Source: Guillardia theta CCMP2712 (lineage: Eukaryota; Cryptophyceae; Pyrenomonadales; Geminigeraceae). Taken from it: a DNA stretch of 47,500 nucleotides. Positions 30,163 through 39,996 of the stretch are shown here, one piece after another. Under the pieces are notes generated by a model. The model did not search any database, was not told the DNA's origin, and worked only from the letters and a program-made list of their open reading frames with translations. The DNA is taken from positions 140,530 to 188,029 of the forward strand of contig NW_005434557.1 of NCBI RefSeq assembly GCF_000315625.1. Reading direction: 5' to 3'. How positions within the stretch are numbered: the stretch's first letter is position 1; each line of letters starts with the position of its first letter. The translations under genes and the position numbers were made by a program.

Positions 30163-31259
30163 TGCTATCTGCCAAAATGATCAACAAGTTGATTTACAAG
30201 TACACACACAGAACAGCATTCAAACATATGAACGAGGAGACAAAATTCACAATCAAGGAATGGACAGCAACAAGAATCCATGACACATTGCATGGTCCAC
30301 AACCCAACACTCATCTAGAATCTTGCAAGCAAGGACACTTGCAGGCGCACGAACAAGAAGTATATCAATCAAGCTATCACATGAGAGAGGAAAAACTTTC
30401 AGGAGGCAGTCATAGCGCGAGCAGCCATCATATCAACACATTGGTGCATTGCGTGGTACCGGCAGCGGTTGAGCGGCAGAGGCGCGAGGCCCCCGAGATA
30501 GACCCTTCCTCCGAAAATAGATCACTACCCCTACCCACCAATTTCCCAAGTACCTACCCTCATAATGTAGTTGGCTTTTTTTGTACCCCCAATTTCGACA
30601 GAATTTTCACTATAGGGAAAGATAGCAGAAAATAACCGGTGGTAGGTATAACCCTCCATGATCTGAGACCCACCCCGACAGTAAGACACTTCCTCAAATG
30701 TCTTTTGCAAAGAGGTTAATGGGAGGGGTGGTTAAGGCCACCGGTGGTATACTACCCTACCCCTCTATATTTCATAACCTTCTGAGGTTTCTTCCAGGTA
30801 CGGGCTCGATTGGACCCTCAAGTACCCCCTCATTGCATGCTAGGCTTACCTACTTGGACCCGGCGAGTAAATCGTGATAGGGGTACCTTACCTTGACAGT
30901 ACCGGTCCTTCACCACCCTACCAGTTTTTGCGATGTACCACTTAAATTAGCCAATATTGATCGTTACAAAAATAGTTTCCGTTACATCTCCCGGGGCCTT
31001 TCGTCCGGGCTAGAGGCCAGTAAACTAGGCTCCTTCCCCGGGCCGCGTCGTGTTATTTTTAAAAAAGATATAGAGATTTTAATAATAATATAATACATCA
31101 ATGTACAACCATACAACCCTCTGATCATAGCAACATATAGTTTTTAAAATCACGAAAACAATTTTTATTTAATAGAATCGGTATAACCTAAAACAATGTA
31201 AAACCTTGAGCTCAACATAAGAACATTTTAGCTTATTTTAAAACTGCAGAGCCGCCGCA
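30163..31259. other. AT-rich spacer with TACCC-rich motifs
   Basis: 30520-30920 is rich in CTACCC/TACCCC and GGGGTA words, then very AT-rich sequence at 31040-31230. No complete ORF with protein character is seen. It contains the 5' flank of the complex I gene and possibly unresolved upstream exons of the small minus-strand gene. Confidence 0.5.
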
Positions 31260-33045
31260 ATGTCCGCGCTCGGGCGACTTCTCACTCGCTCGATGCAGGT
31301 GAGGGAGGAGAGAGGAGGAAGCGGGAGAGTTATGCTGGGAAGACGTTGTTGCTGGTCCCTGAGCCATCGATGACGGCGATGCTGTGCTCTCTGACATGGT
31401 AGAACGATGGTGTTGTTGGAAGCAAAGGGGTGGAAGGCAGAAGGGAACGGGTGGCGTGGGATGGGGGCGGCCGCTAAGAAGACCGAGTTTTGTTGTTTCC
31501 ACGATGATAATGCCCATGTTTCATGGTGTTTTTCCCTCGTAGACGATCAACCTTGTCATGAACTTGCAGACATGTTGTTTGTCAATAGAGTGGACTCTTT
31601 ATGGTCATGCACAAATATGGCGAGCTGAACATTTCCTCCTCACTTTGTTCGCTCGCTTTGCGTCAACGTGTCTTATGATAATCAAACTGAAATGACGCGA
31701 GTTTAAGATATGATCGATTGATGATCTTTGAAATATCGCCTGGGTATGGGTGGAGGTGGAAAATTTTCTGTCCTGCATCTCAGCCAGACTTGAGCTCAGG
31801 GCCCCTGTAGTGTGCCTTCCTGTTGCTGATTCGTGTGTGATTGAGGGCAAGTTGATTCTTGTTTGCTGTCCCTCTCAGCTCCTTGCTCGCGCTCTCCTCC
31901 TGCTCTTGCCGTGAATGTGGTGATATTGAAAGCAGCCGGGGCTGTCAAAGTTTTACATTGGCCTTCTGGTCTTGTTTACCCTTCTTTCTCCATGCAGATC
32001 TTTCGCAAAGCTCCCCGGCGATCATTTTCAGATGAGATCAAGTCCATTCCCAAGCAAGACAACCGCAACCAGGGCCCCATGGGAAGCGGCGTCAAGCCCT
32101 ATGAGGTTCCTGCACCCAAGCAAGACATGCCTCCTGCAGGCGGCTTCCCTCCCATCAACACCAAGTGAGTCTCCCTCCCTCCCCCCCTCCCTCCCCCCCT
32201 CCCTCTCTTGCCTCGCCTCCCTCCCTCGCCTTCCTTCCGGTACTTTTGCTGAACATGGCCTGGCACTATTCGTTGCCAGGCGAAACGTCGGAAAGGATCT
32301 CGCAATCCCCTCCATTTTCATCTTCGGCACTGTAGCAGTAGGGATGATGTGGGGAATGAACCGCCTGGGTCAAGGCAACAAGCAGAGAAGGTGAGGAAGC
32401 AGCAGAGAGGGAGGGAGAAGCTTCTTGACTTCTTGTTGCAGGGCACTCAAGAGGGAGAAGTTAGATATGAGAGCAGCACTGTCGCCTTTCCTTCAGGTCT
32501 TCCTCTCCCCCTTCCCCCTGGCATTTGCTCTCCCTGCTGCTCCTCCTCCTCGTCTCCTTCCTTGTGCCCATTCTCTGTCTCTTCACCACCAATTGAGATT
32601 TCCTGCGCATCACAGGCGGAAGAAGATATTGATTATGTGATGAGAGAGGTCAGCTGGCACTTTTCGTTTGTTGCGTGTGACTTGCTTGTGTCATCAGGAT
32701 CAAAAATTGAAATGGGAGGCTGAGGTGATGAAGGACGTCCCAGGTGAGCCAATGCTGTTCCTGCCTCTTCCCTCCTCCTCTCGTGTCTTCGCCCCTGCTT
32801 CTTCCCTCCTCCTCCCAGCTCAGTTCTTCCCTTCTCCCCCCTAGTTCACCTCTGCTTACATCCTGCACTGTATCTTCCCTACCGCCATGCTCCCTGCCTC
32901 AACATGTTACCTTCACACTGCCTCTCTATCCTTGTTCCTTCCCTCTCCCCCTCCTCGTCTTGACCCGAATGCAGGTTGGGTGGTGGGGGAGAACGTGTAC
33001 CACGGCAAACGCTGGGCTCCTCCCCTCTTCAACGACGTCCATTGA
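31260..33045 (+). CDS. NDUFA13: Respiratory complex I subunit NDUFA13 (GRIM-19)
   Basis: Seven exons: 31260-31298, 31998-32164, 32280-32390, 32442-32496, 32616-32648, 32698-32743 and 32975-33045. They total 522 nt (173 residues) with all phases consistent. Family landmarks are KQDMPPAGGFPPINTKRNVG, a single membrane helix (LAIPSIFIFGTVAVGMMWGM), NRLGQGNKQRRALKREKLDM, ALSPFLQAEEDIDYVMRE, WEAEVMKDVPGW and VVGENVYHGKRWAPP. NDUFA13 is an accessory subunit of the proton-pumping NADH:ubiquinone oxidoreductase of the inner mitochondrial membrane. The N-terminus (SALGRLLTRSMQIFRKAPRR) is longer than in animals or plants and resembles a mitochondrial presequence. The first intron is unusually long, about 700 nt. 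It is convergent with the acetyltransferase gene. Confidence 0.93.
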
Positions 33046-33169
33046 TCCCAACGGCCCTTCGCGTCCTCCTCTTCGGTGGTTTATTATTACAGCACGCCCC
33101 GTTTTCTTCTACCTCTTCCTCCCCTCTTCGTTCTCCCCCCTCCCCCTCCTTCTATCCGGATCAACAGCC

Positions 33170-34169
33170 TCAGAATTTGAGAAAGAAGCTGTCGGCGAAC
33201 AAGTCCCCCTCTGAAGCAAGTATGAGAGGACAGAAGGAGAAGGAGAAGGAGAGGAGGAAGAAGGAGGGGAAGAGGAGGAGGAAGAAGGAATCGAAGTGAG
33301 ACGGAGGATGGAAGTAGGAGGCAAGAGAAGAGCAGGAGGACCACGAACGGCGGAAAGAGGAAGTAGAAAGTTCACCTTCGTCCTCGAGGAATGTCCCGTG
33401 ATCTTGAAACAAGCTCATGCTCGCCGCGCAATATCTCATCGACTCCTCCTCCTCCTCCTTCCGCTCTTCTCCCGTCCTCTCCCTCGGCATGAATAACGCC
33501 TCCCCGACATACACTTGCGGCAGGTCCATTCGCGGCCTATCGGTCGCCTCCTCCTTGACGACCGTCGGAGCCTCGAGGGGAGGAGGACGCAAGACGCTGA
33601 CGCTGCTCTGAATCTCTCCCATCCCCTTGAAGGCCTGGAGAGAGCTCATGAGAAACTCTGTGCTCGACTGCGCCAGCGCAGTGGTGGTAAAGCTGAGGTT
33701 CTGCTCGGGAGTCAAAGTGAGAAGAGAGAGAGAGAGGAGGAGAAGGGGAGGGAAGGAGGGCAGGAGGAGGAGGAGGAGGAGGAGGAGGAGGAGGAGCATT
33801 TCAACCTGCTGATCGCAAAAGCTCGTGAAGCTCTTTCTGTCGCTAAAGACTTGATTGTATAGCAGAGGGTCCACATCTCCAGCAAAGTTCCTGCCATAAC
33901 CGTCAAACCCTCATGCTCCTGCTCCTCCTCTTGCTTCCCCCCCCCCCTGTTCTCTCCCTCTTCTGTCTGTTCCCCTCTGCTCGGCTCGCCTTCTTGTCCT
34001 CTTCCTGCTCCTCTGCCTCTCCCTCCCTCCCTCCTCTTGGCTACTGACCCCGCGGAGAACAAGTCCGCTGCGAAGAATCTTGGATGTGCCTGCTCGATGA
34101 GAGTGAGAACAAGAATAAAATGACAAAGAGAACAAACACGAAGAAGATCAGGAGGGAGGAGGGAGGAGG

Positions 34170-34200
<31 letters not shown>

Positions 34201-34980
34201 GAGGGATGAGGGGGGGAGGATGAAGAGGATCAGGCAGCAGTGGCGGACAAGTGTCTCACAGGTTGGTCCTGCATGCTTGTGGGATGTTGACATTCGATAT
34301 GAGCGACTTCAGCAGGAAGGACGTGAACTGAGCAACAGTGTGAGGAGCAGGAGAAAGAGGAGGAGAAAGAGGAGGAGATACAGGAGGAGATACAGGAGGA
34401 GATACAGGAGAAGAAACAGGAGGAGAAAGAGGAGGAGAAAGAGGAGGAGGTCGAGGTCGAGGAGGAGGAGGAGGAGGTCGAGGTCGAGGAGGAGGAGTCA
34501 GGATCCATACTAGGGAAGTTTTTCAAAGAGAAGACGTGAGATGAGTAGCTGTAGTTGTGAAGAAGACGATGCGACTGTTAACAATTAGGGTTCTCCTCCA
34601 CCTCCACCTCCTCCTCCTCCTCCTCTCTTCTCCTCCTCTCTTCTTCTCCTCCTCTCTTCTCCTCCTCCTCTCTTCTCCTCCTCCCCTCCCTCCTCTCCTC
34701 ACCTTTGCTCCTTCCAGAAGCCTCTTGTACCAACAGCTCATCCGAATGGTGGCTGCAGTCAAAGTTAGAGGACACGACAGGAGGACTGAAAAAGGAGAGG
34801 AGGGAGAAAGATGGTGGAGGGGAGGAGCAGGAGGAGCAGGAGGAAGAGAGCGAGGAGGGAGGAGAAGTTTAAGAGAATTTTCACCTTCTGTTCGGATTGA
34901 AGGCGTCCTTGGATTGAAGATATGACCTGATTGCCGTTAGATTGTAAACATTCTCCTACCGTCCTACCCTCTCCTTACTC

Positions 34981-35036
<56 letters not shown>

Positions 35037-35709
35037 TCGTGCTCCTGCTCCTGCTCCTGCTCCTGCTCTTCCTCTTCCTCTTCCCTCTGCCCTCATTCCA
35101 AGACCTTCCTCACGCTCTTCTCTTGCTCACTTGATTCCTCGGGCGGAGGCACACGCAGAAGCAGTTGACGGAATCCTCTGAGTAGACAAAACAAGTGACG
35201 ATAAGTGAACAGGCAGGAGGAGGAGGAGCAAGAGGAGGAGCAAGAGGAGGAGGAGGAGCAAGAGGAGGAGCAAGAGGAGGAGCAAGAGGAGGAGCAAGAG
35301 GAGGAGGGGGGGGGGGAGGATTCTCACCGTTTGCTCAGATACTCGATGTATCCATATAGGATGGCTGAGAGAACCGACTGCGAGGGAGTTTGAGCAAGAT
35401 GTAGACAATAAGCATGACAAACATGTGCGAGGAGGAAGACAAATTGAGGACTAGAAGAGAGGGAGGCGCAGAAGAAAGGAGGGAGGGGCGGGGAGGAGCA
35501 GGAGGAGCAGGAGGAGCAGGAGTCTGATCAACCTGACGCTCTTCGATGGTCTCGTTTTCGAGCAGAGGGATGGAATCTACGCAGTCGATGTAGGTCCTGC
35601 AAAGAAGATGAGAAGAAGACGGAGAGGAAAACAAGTGTAGAGGCAGATAAGCAGGCGAGATGGAGGATCGAGGAGAAGCAAAAAGCAAGGAGCGACGAGA
35701 AAAACGAGA

Positions 35710-35773
<64 letters not shown>

Positions 35774-37464
35774 ACAGGAGGGTCACCTTCTGCTAACATC
35801 GCGAGGGCAGAGATCGTCATACTCGTGCGAGAAGAGGCCGAAGATGAGGATTTCTCTACTCCCCTCCTGCCGTCATGTCAGCTCGAGCGAGCGGGTCAGG
35901 CTCAAGTTACAGCATCCCGTCTGAACGCGAAGATGGCCTGAGGAGAGGTCAGTGCCGTTCACGGGGAGGGGAAGAAAGGAGATGGGGAGAGGAGGAGAGG
36001 TGCAAGAGATGGGAAGGAGGATGAAGAAGAAGAGGACATGGAGGGGAGGAGGAGGAGGAGGAGGAGGAGGAGGAGGAGGAGGAGGAGGAAATACCTTCTT
36101 GGAGCACGCAAACTTGTCCTGCTGGCTCTGAGCTGATGAGTTGTAGAGGACGCGGATGACGACGGAGGAGCAGGATGAGGCGACCTTGTCGGTGAGGAAC
36201 TTCGAGAGCCCCGAGGAGGAGGAGGAGGAGGAGGAGGAGGAGGAGGCAGACGGAGCATGCGCAGACTTGAGCTGATCCTCGGCCACTGCTGGCAGGATCG
36301 TCCTGCTGAGCGGCTGCTGGGGCCTCCGAGCTCGGAACGCTTTGCTCTGCTTCTTTGCCGCCTCCTCCTGTTGGGCGCTGCCTCGCATGCTGCCCTGGCT
36401 GCAGGCGCGGTTGACAGGAGGAGGGGAGGAGCGGATGAGGTACTCGGGCTTGTACTTGAGGGGGATGCAGATGCTGTGCTGGTCCACGAGCTGCTGCACC
36501 CCAAGCACGAAGTCCTCGGGGGGGATGGAGGAGGCGTTGTACTGCCGGAGAAGGAGGAGGAAGGATGCGCGGGATTTGGAGGGGAGGGCCTGCACAAACT
36601 TGGAGAAGATCTCCTGCAGGTACATCCTTCTCCTCTGCGGCTCGGACCCCCTGTAGGGGTCGAACCTCCTCCTGATCGCCTCCAGCTTCCTCCCAGCTAC
36701 GAGGGTGTTGGACATGTCAAAGGGCTGGTACGCTGCCTCCTTCATCCTTTGGAACGTGATCGCCTGCTGGCTGTGGCAGACCATGAAGGGAGTCTGGGAA
36801 GGAGTCTTGCCGCCCTTGGCCCTCTTGGCAGCTGGAGTCGTTCGAGCCGCATAACAGCTCCCTACTTGTAACAGGGAGGGAGGAAGTCAGCCAAGGAGGA
36901 GGTGGAGGAGGAGCGGGTGGGCAGGTGGGCAGGCAAGAACAGTGATGTAGAGAGGGAGGAGGAGGCGAGGGGGGGGGGCGGTGGGGAGGAAGGAGAAGAG
37001 GAGGACAAGGGAGCACCTATGTGACCGTAGCTCTCATACGACTTTCTCTTTGAAGAGGGGGCTGCGAGTGCGCGATCTCGAAACACGCTGCAGGGAGTTC
37101 ACTCAGCATCCACCTCTTTTCTTTCCATCCCCTCCTCCTCATTGCAAGGGGCAAACCTTGAGAGGAGAGGAGACTGTGATGAGACAGAGAAGATGAGCTG
37201 CAAGAATTCTTCGCTCGTGAACTTGCGGGACTGTCGTAAAGTCAGGAGCGAAGGGGCAAGGAGTATAGAACAAGGAATTTGAGGTTGCGGAGGAGGCGTT
37301 GGGGAGGTATAAGGTAGAAGAGGAGTAGTAGGAGGAGGGAAGAATACCAGCAGGCACGAGTAGCTCGTCTCTATTGTGCGCCTAGTGCTCGGAGGGAGCT
37401 CCACGAGACTTTTTTTCAGGATATCCTCATTGAGAGGGTAGAGCAGGTTGGTAGCGGACGCCAT
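33170..37464 (-). CDS. p300/CBP-type histone acetyltransferase (KAT11 domain), divergent
   Basis: A many-exon gene running from MASATNLLYPLNEDILKK (37464) to DLFADSFFLKF with TGA at 33172-33170. N-terminal exons (about 37230, 37070 and 36870-36250) are helical and Lys/Arg-rich, and include FDPYRGSEPQRRRMYLQEIF. The KAT11 core is split over short exons: SVVIRVLYNSS (about 36150), DKFACSKK/AIFAFRRDA, ILIFGLFSHEYDDLCPR (about 35850), TYIDCVDSIPLLENE (about 35570), IEERQ/SVLSAILYGYIEYLSKR (about 35350), GFRQLLLRVPPPEE (about 35160) and CWYKRLLEG (about 34730). These follow p300 AFEE, FGM.VQEY..DCP, YLDSV, LR...YHEILIGYLEY, GY..GH.WACPP and WYKKMLD in order. The Asp-Ser, Arg and Tyr of the active cleft are kept, but the Trp of WACPP is not. 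No bromodomain, PHD, TAZ or ZZ domain is evident. Introns hold long GGA and GAGCA repeats. Confidence 0.62.
33751..33800. repeat. (GGA)n/(AGG)n tract in an intron
   Basis: About 13 GGA triplets within an intron of the acetyltransferase gene. Similar tracts occur at 34340-34500 (GGAGAAAGA and GGAGATACA variants), 35210-35310, 36040-36090 and 36212-36247. Confidence 0.85.
34982..35062. repeat. (CTGCTC)n hexanucleotide repeat
   Basis: About 12 CCTGCT/CTGCTC units with one GTTCGT interruption. The complementary-sense motif (GAGCAG)n occurs at 35707-35772 in the same gene. Both are in introns of the acetyltransferase gene, so its pre-mRNA has two potentially base-pairing blocks about 700 nt apart. 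Confidence 0.85.
35707..35772. repeat. (GAGCAG)n hexanucleotide repeat
   Basis: About 11 units of GGAGCA on the plus strand, complementary in sense to the repeat at 34982-35062. Confidence 0.85.
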
Positions 37465-38492
37465 ATTTTTACCTCAGTGCAGTCGATCAAAACCTGATGG
37501 AAGCAAGGGTTCAGAACACACAACCTGGATATTTTCACCATCGCATTTTACTAAGAGGTTGAGAAAGTGCATTCATGAAATGTGATCAGCGAAAGAAAGA
37601 AAATGCATAAAAAACGTTGCGTGATAAAAAACGTTGCCTGATTGCAACATGGTAAATGAGTCTGTATTGTGGCATTCCGCCTCTCTGGACCAGTCCTCCA
37701 ACTTTTTTCTTTCTTCCCTTCTATCCCTGTTCTGCTCCCTCTCGCTCCCCCTCCCCCTCCCTCCCCTTGGTTTTCTCATTCCATTGCTCAGCATTTTATC
37801 TGCAGACTCATCTCGTCAGGGACCAAAAAACAACCCCCCCCCATGGTCCCACCCCTGCCTTGTTCCACAGGATCCGGGACAAATTAGGGGTGGGGTGATC
37901 AGGTAAGATTATACAAAGGTGGGGTCATCGAAGGGGTATGGACCGGTAGGAAACCCAACCACCCATCGATTGACCACCCACCCTATCTTTAATCGAGTAG
38001 ATACCCCACCTATGGTTAGTGACTTTCCCTGCAAGGACACTACCCCACCCCCTACTCATATGCAGGGTATTGGAACTTTGTAGGTGGGGTCATGACAATT
38101 GGTAACAATAGAGGGTACGCCTACTATCAGTCTCAAGCCTTCGGTACCCCCACTGATCCTTCATTTTGACTACCCTCACCCACCTTATTAGAATCACCAC
38201 CCGTTATCATGAGTAAGATAACCCCTGGATTTCAGGTCGTTCTTTAGTCAATTTAAAGCTCCACCCCATCATTCTACACCCCCACCATGCAGTATCAGGG
38301 GTGGGGGCCGACATGAGTCTTGGATAACGAAAAGCCTCATCTTCAATTTTCTTATCTCCCATGCATAAAGGGCCAAAAAACCTTTTAAAAATCACCCCTT
38401 CACCCCTCATTCCAACCAGATTGACCCCTCAAATAAAGGGGGTGGTGCGCAGGGTGTAGATTGGTTTCCGGCATATAAAAGGGGGCCTTTGT
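37465..38492. other. Spacer with CCCACC/TACCCC-rich sequence
   Basis: The first 300 bp are the 5' flank of the acetyltransferase gene. From about 37810 to 38450 the DNA is packed with ACCCC, TACCCC and GGGGTGG words. No protein-like ORF was found. A TATA-like TATAAAAGGGG lies at 38475-38485 just before the coiled-coil ORF. Confidence 0.5.
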
Positions 38493-38849
38493 ATGTTGCT
38501 GGGAGTTGCACTGACACACGATCTCACTCTGCTAAAGCGAGCTGACAGCGAAGCGTTGAGTCGTATCCCAATCTTGCAAGCAAGGCTCCTTGCTGTCGAG
38601 CTTGAAGGCGACGACAAGAAGACAGCGGGGGCACATGTGCGGCTGAGAAGAGAGGAGCGTAAGCTAGCAGAGCTTGAAGCAGAGGCACATGTGCGGCTGA
38701 GAAGAGAGGAGCTTAAGCTAGCCGAGCTTGAAGCAGAGGCACATGTGCGGCTGAGAAGAGAGGAGCTTGAGCGTGCAGAGCTTGAAGGCGAGAAGGAGTT
38801 GGCGCAAGGATGCACCACCAAAAAGCTTCGTTGTTATGTGACGAGTTGA
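38493..38849 (+). CDS. Small coiled-coil repeat protein (mobile-element-associated fragment)
   Basis: 118 codons containing three near-identical 20-residue repeats built on AHVRLRREELKLAELEAE, predicted to form a charged coiled coil. The preceding DLTLLKRAD and following LEGEKELA match a second, degenerate copy at 43318-43470. A TATA-like sequence precedes the ATG at about 38476. It may be the truncated first part of a longer protein, because the related copy continues after EKELAHAERNL whereas this one ends in unrelated residues. Function unknown. Confidence 0.5.
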   Translation: MLLGVALTHDLTLLKRADSEALSRIPILQARLLAVELEGDDKKTAGAHVRLRREERKLAELEAEAHVRLRREELKLAELEAEAHVRLRREELERAELEGEKELAQGCTTKKLRCYVTS

Positions 38850-39996
38850 AGGAGAGTAGGGTGGGAATGCTGATGAGAAACCATACCACCATGGGCTTAG
38901 ACCTTTTGAAGGTTGAAGAATTAAGAATGCTTATATAACCACACTAACTGACTGGCGAATCATTTTGTACTGTCCGTTGCGGGCTGCGATTTGATACTTG
39001 TTTCAGTGATACGGCCACAGTGAACGCTATGAGAAAATGGAGGATAAGATCGGATTTTGGTTGAACAGTAAACTTACAGATCTGACAAGGATCATTGAAC
39101 GGTACACTTCCAGACAGTCTCGAAGAGCAGACGGGAAGAATTGTAATAAGGAAAGAAGCAAATGCAGTTTGGTCTCTATCGATACGACTGTAGTTGCCGA
39201 TGCTTTTCCCCTCATCATCTCTTGGAATCTCATTAGCCTCTCTGATAGTATCGCAGAAATCGTGTATCGTCACATGGGTTTTGCGGAATCATTATTGGTA
39301 TTGCTGAGATATCATTGCGCCTGATTCCCACAATCTGCACTTGCAAATCCAAAAACTCCAGACATACGTCCAGTGCTCAATGCTTCAGGGATGTGGTTGC
39401 TATGTCTAGCTTCTGACAGTGACACTGTCACAAGCATGTTTTCAAAGGGTTCGCCGGCAGTCAAGTCGGGATGATGAGTTTCACATCAGCATGCCACTGT
39501 CACGCCAGGCCCAGTGACAATCGGGGTCGTAGATTTCTGATGTACCGAGCGAAGGTAAAGAGTGTGAGAGTACCGCAGGACTCCGGGGATCTCAACTTGA
39601 CATGCCCGGGAGATCTCAGCAACCATCCGGATTTTTATTGTAGATCTATAGTTTATTGTCAGATTAGGATATTATTCCGTACGAGTCGAAGGTGTTGTAT
39701 ATCTGCCCTTTTCTGAGATCGAAAGCAGTACCGGTCAAGGGCCAAATACTACCAATGAGGGGGTACTAGATCTACATGGTGTATCTGCTCTGAGATTTGA
39801 TCTGGACGGGTGTCCGGTCAACTATAGGTTCTTTTTTACTCAAAGTTAAGTTAAAGATTCAATTTTAAGTACCAATAAATAGTTTTTGAGTGATTTTTGC
39901 TAGTCACTTCCTTGATAAAATCTATTGTATATTTTTATTTTGTACCAAGATTGTATTTGTAAAAGCTTTTGATCCCGGTACAACAAAAAGTACGAA
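38850..39996. other. AT-rich flank of the recombinase gene
   Basis: No convincing gene. It contains the palindrome TGACAGTGACACTGTCA at 39414-39430, then CACTGTCA at 39495-39502 and CAGTGACA at 39512-39519. 39840-39960 is very AT-rich and could hold the recombinase promoter. Confidence 0.45.

Noticed and set aside
35127-35420. Poly-leucine frame on the minus strand
   Set aside because: Arises from the (GAGGAGCAA)n intron repeat of the acetyltransferase gene.
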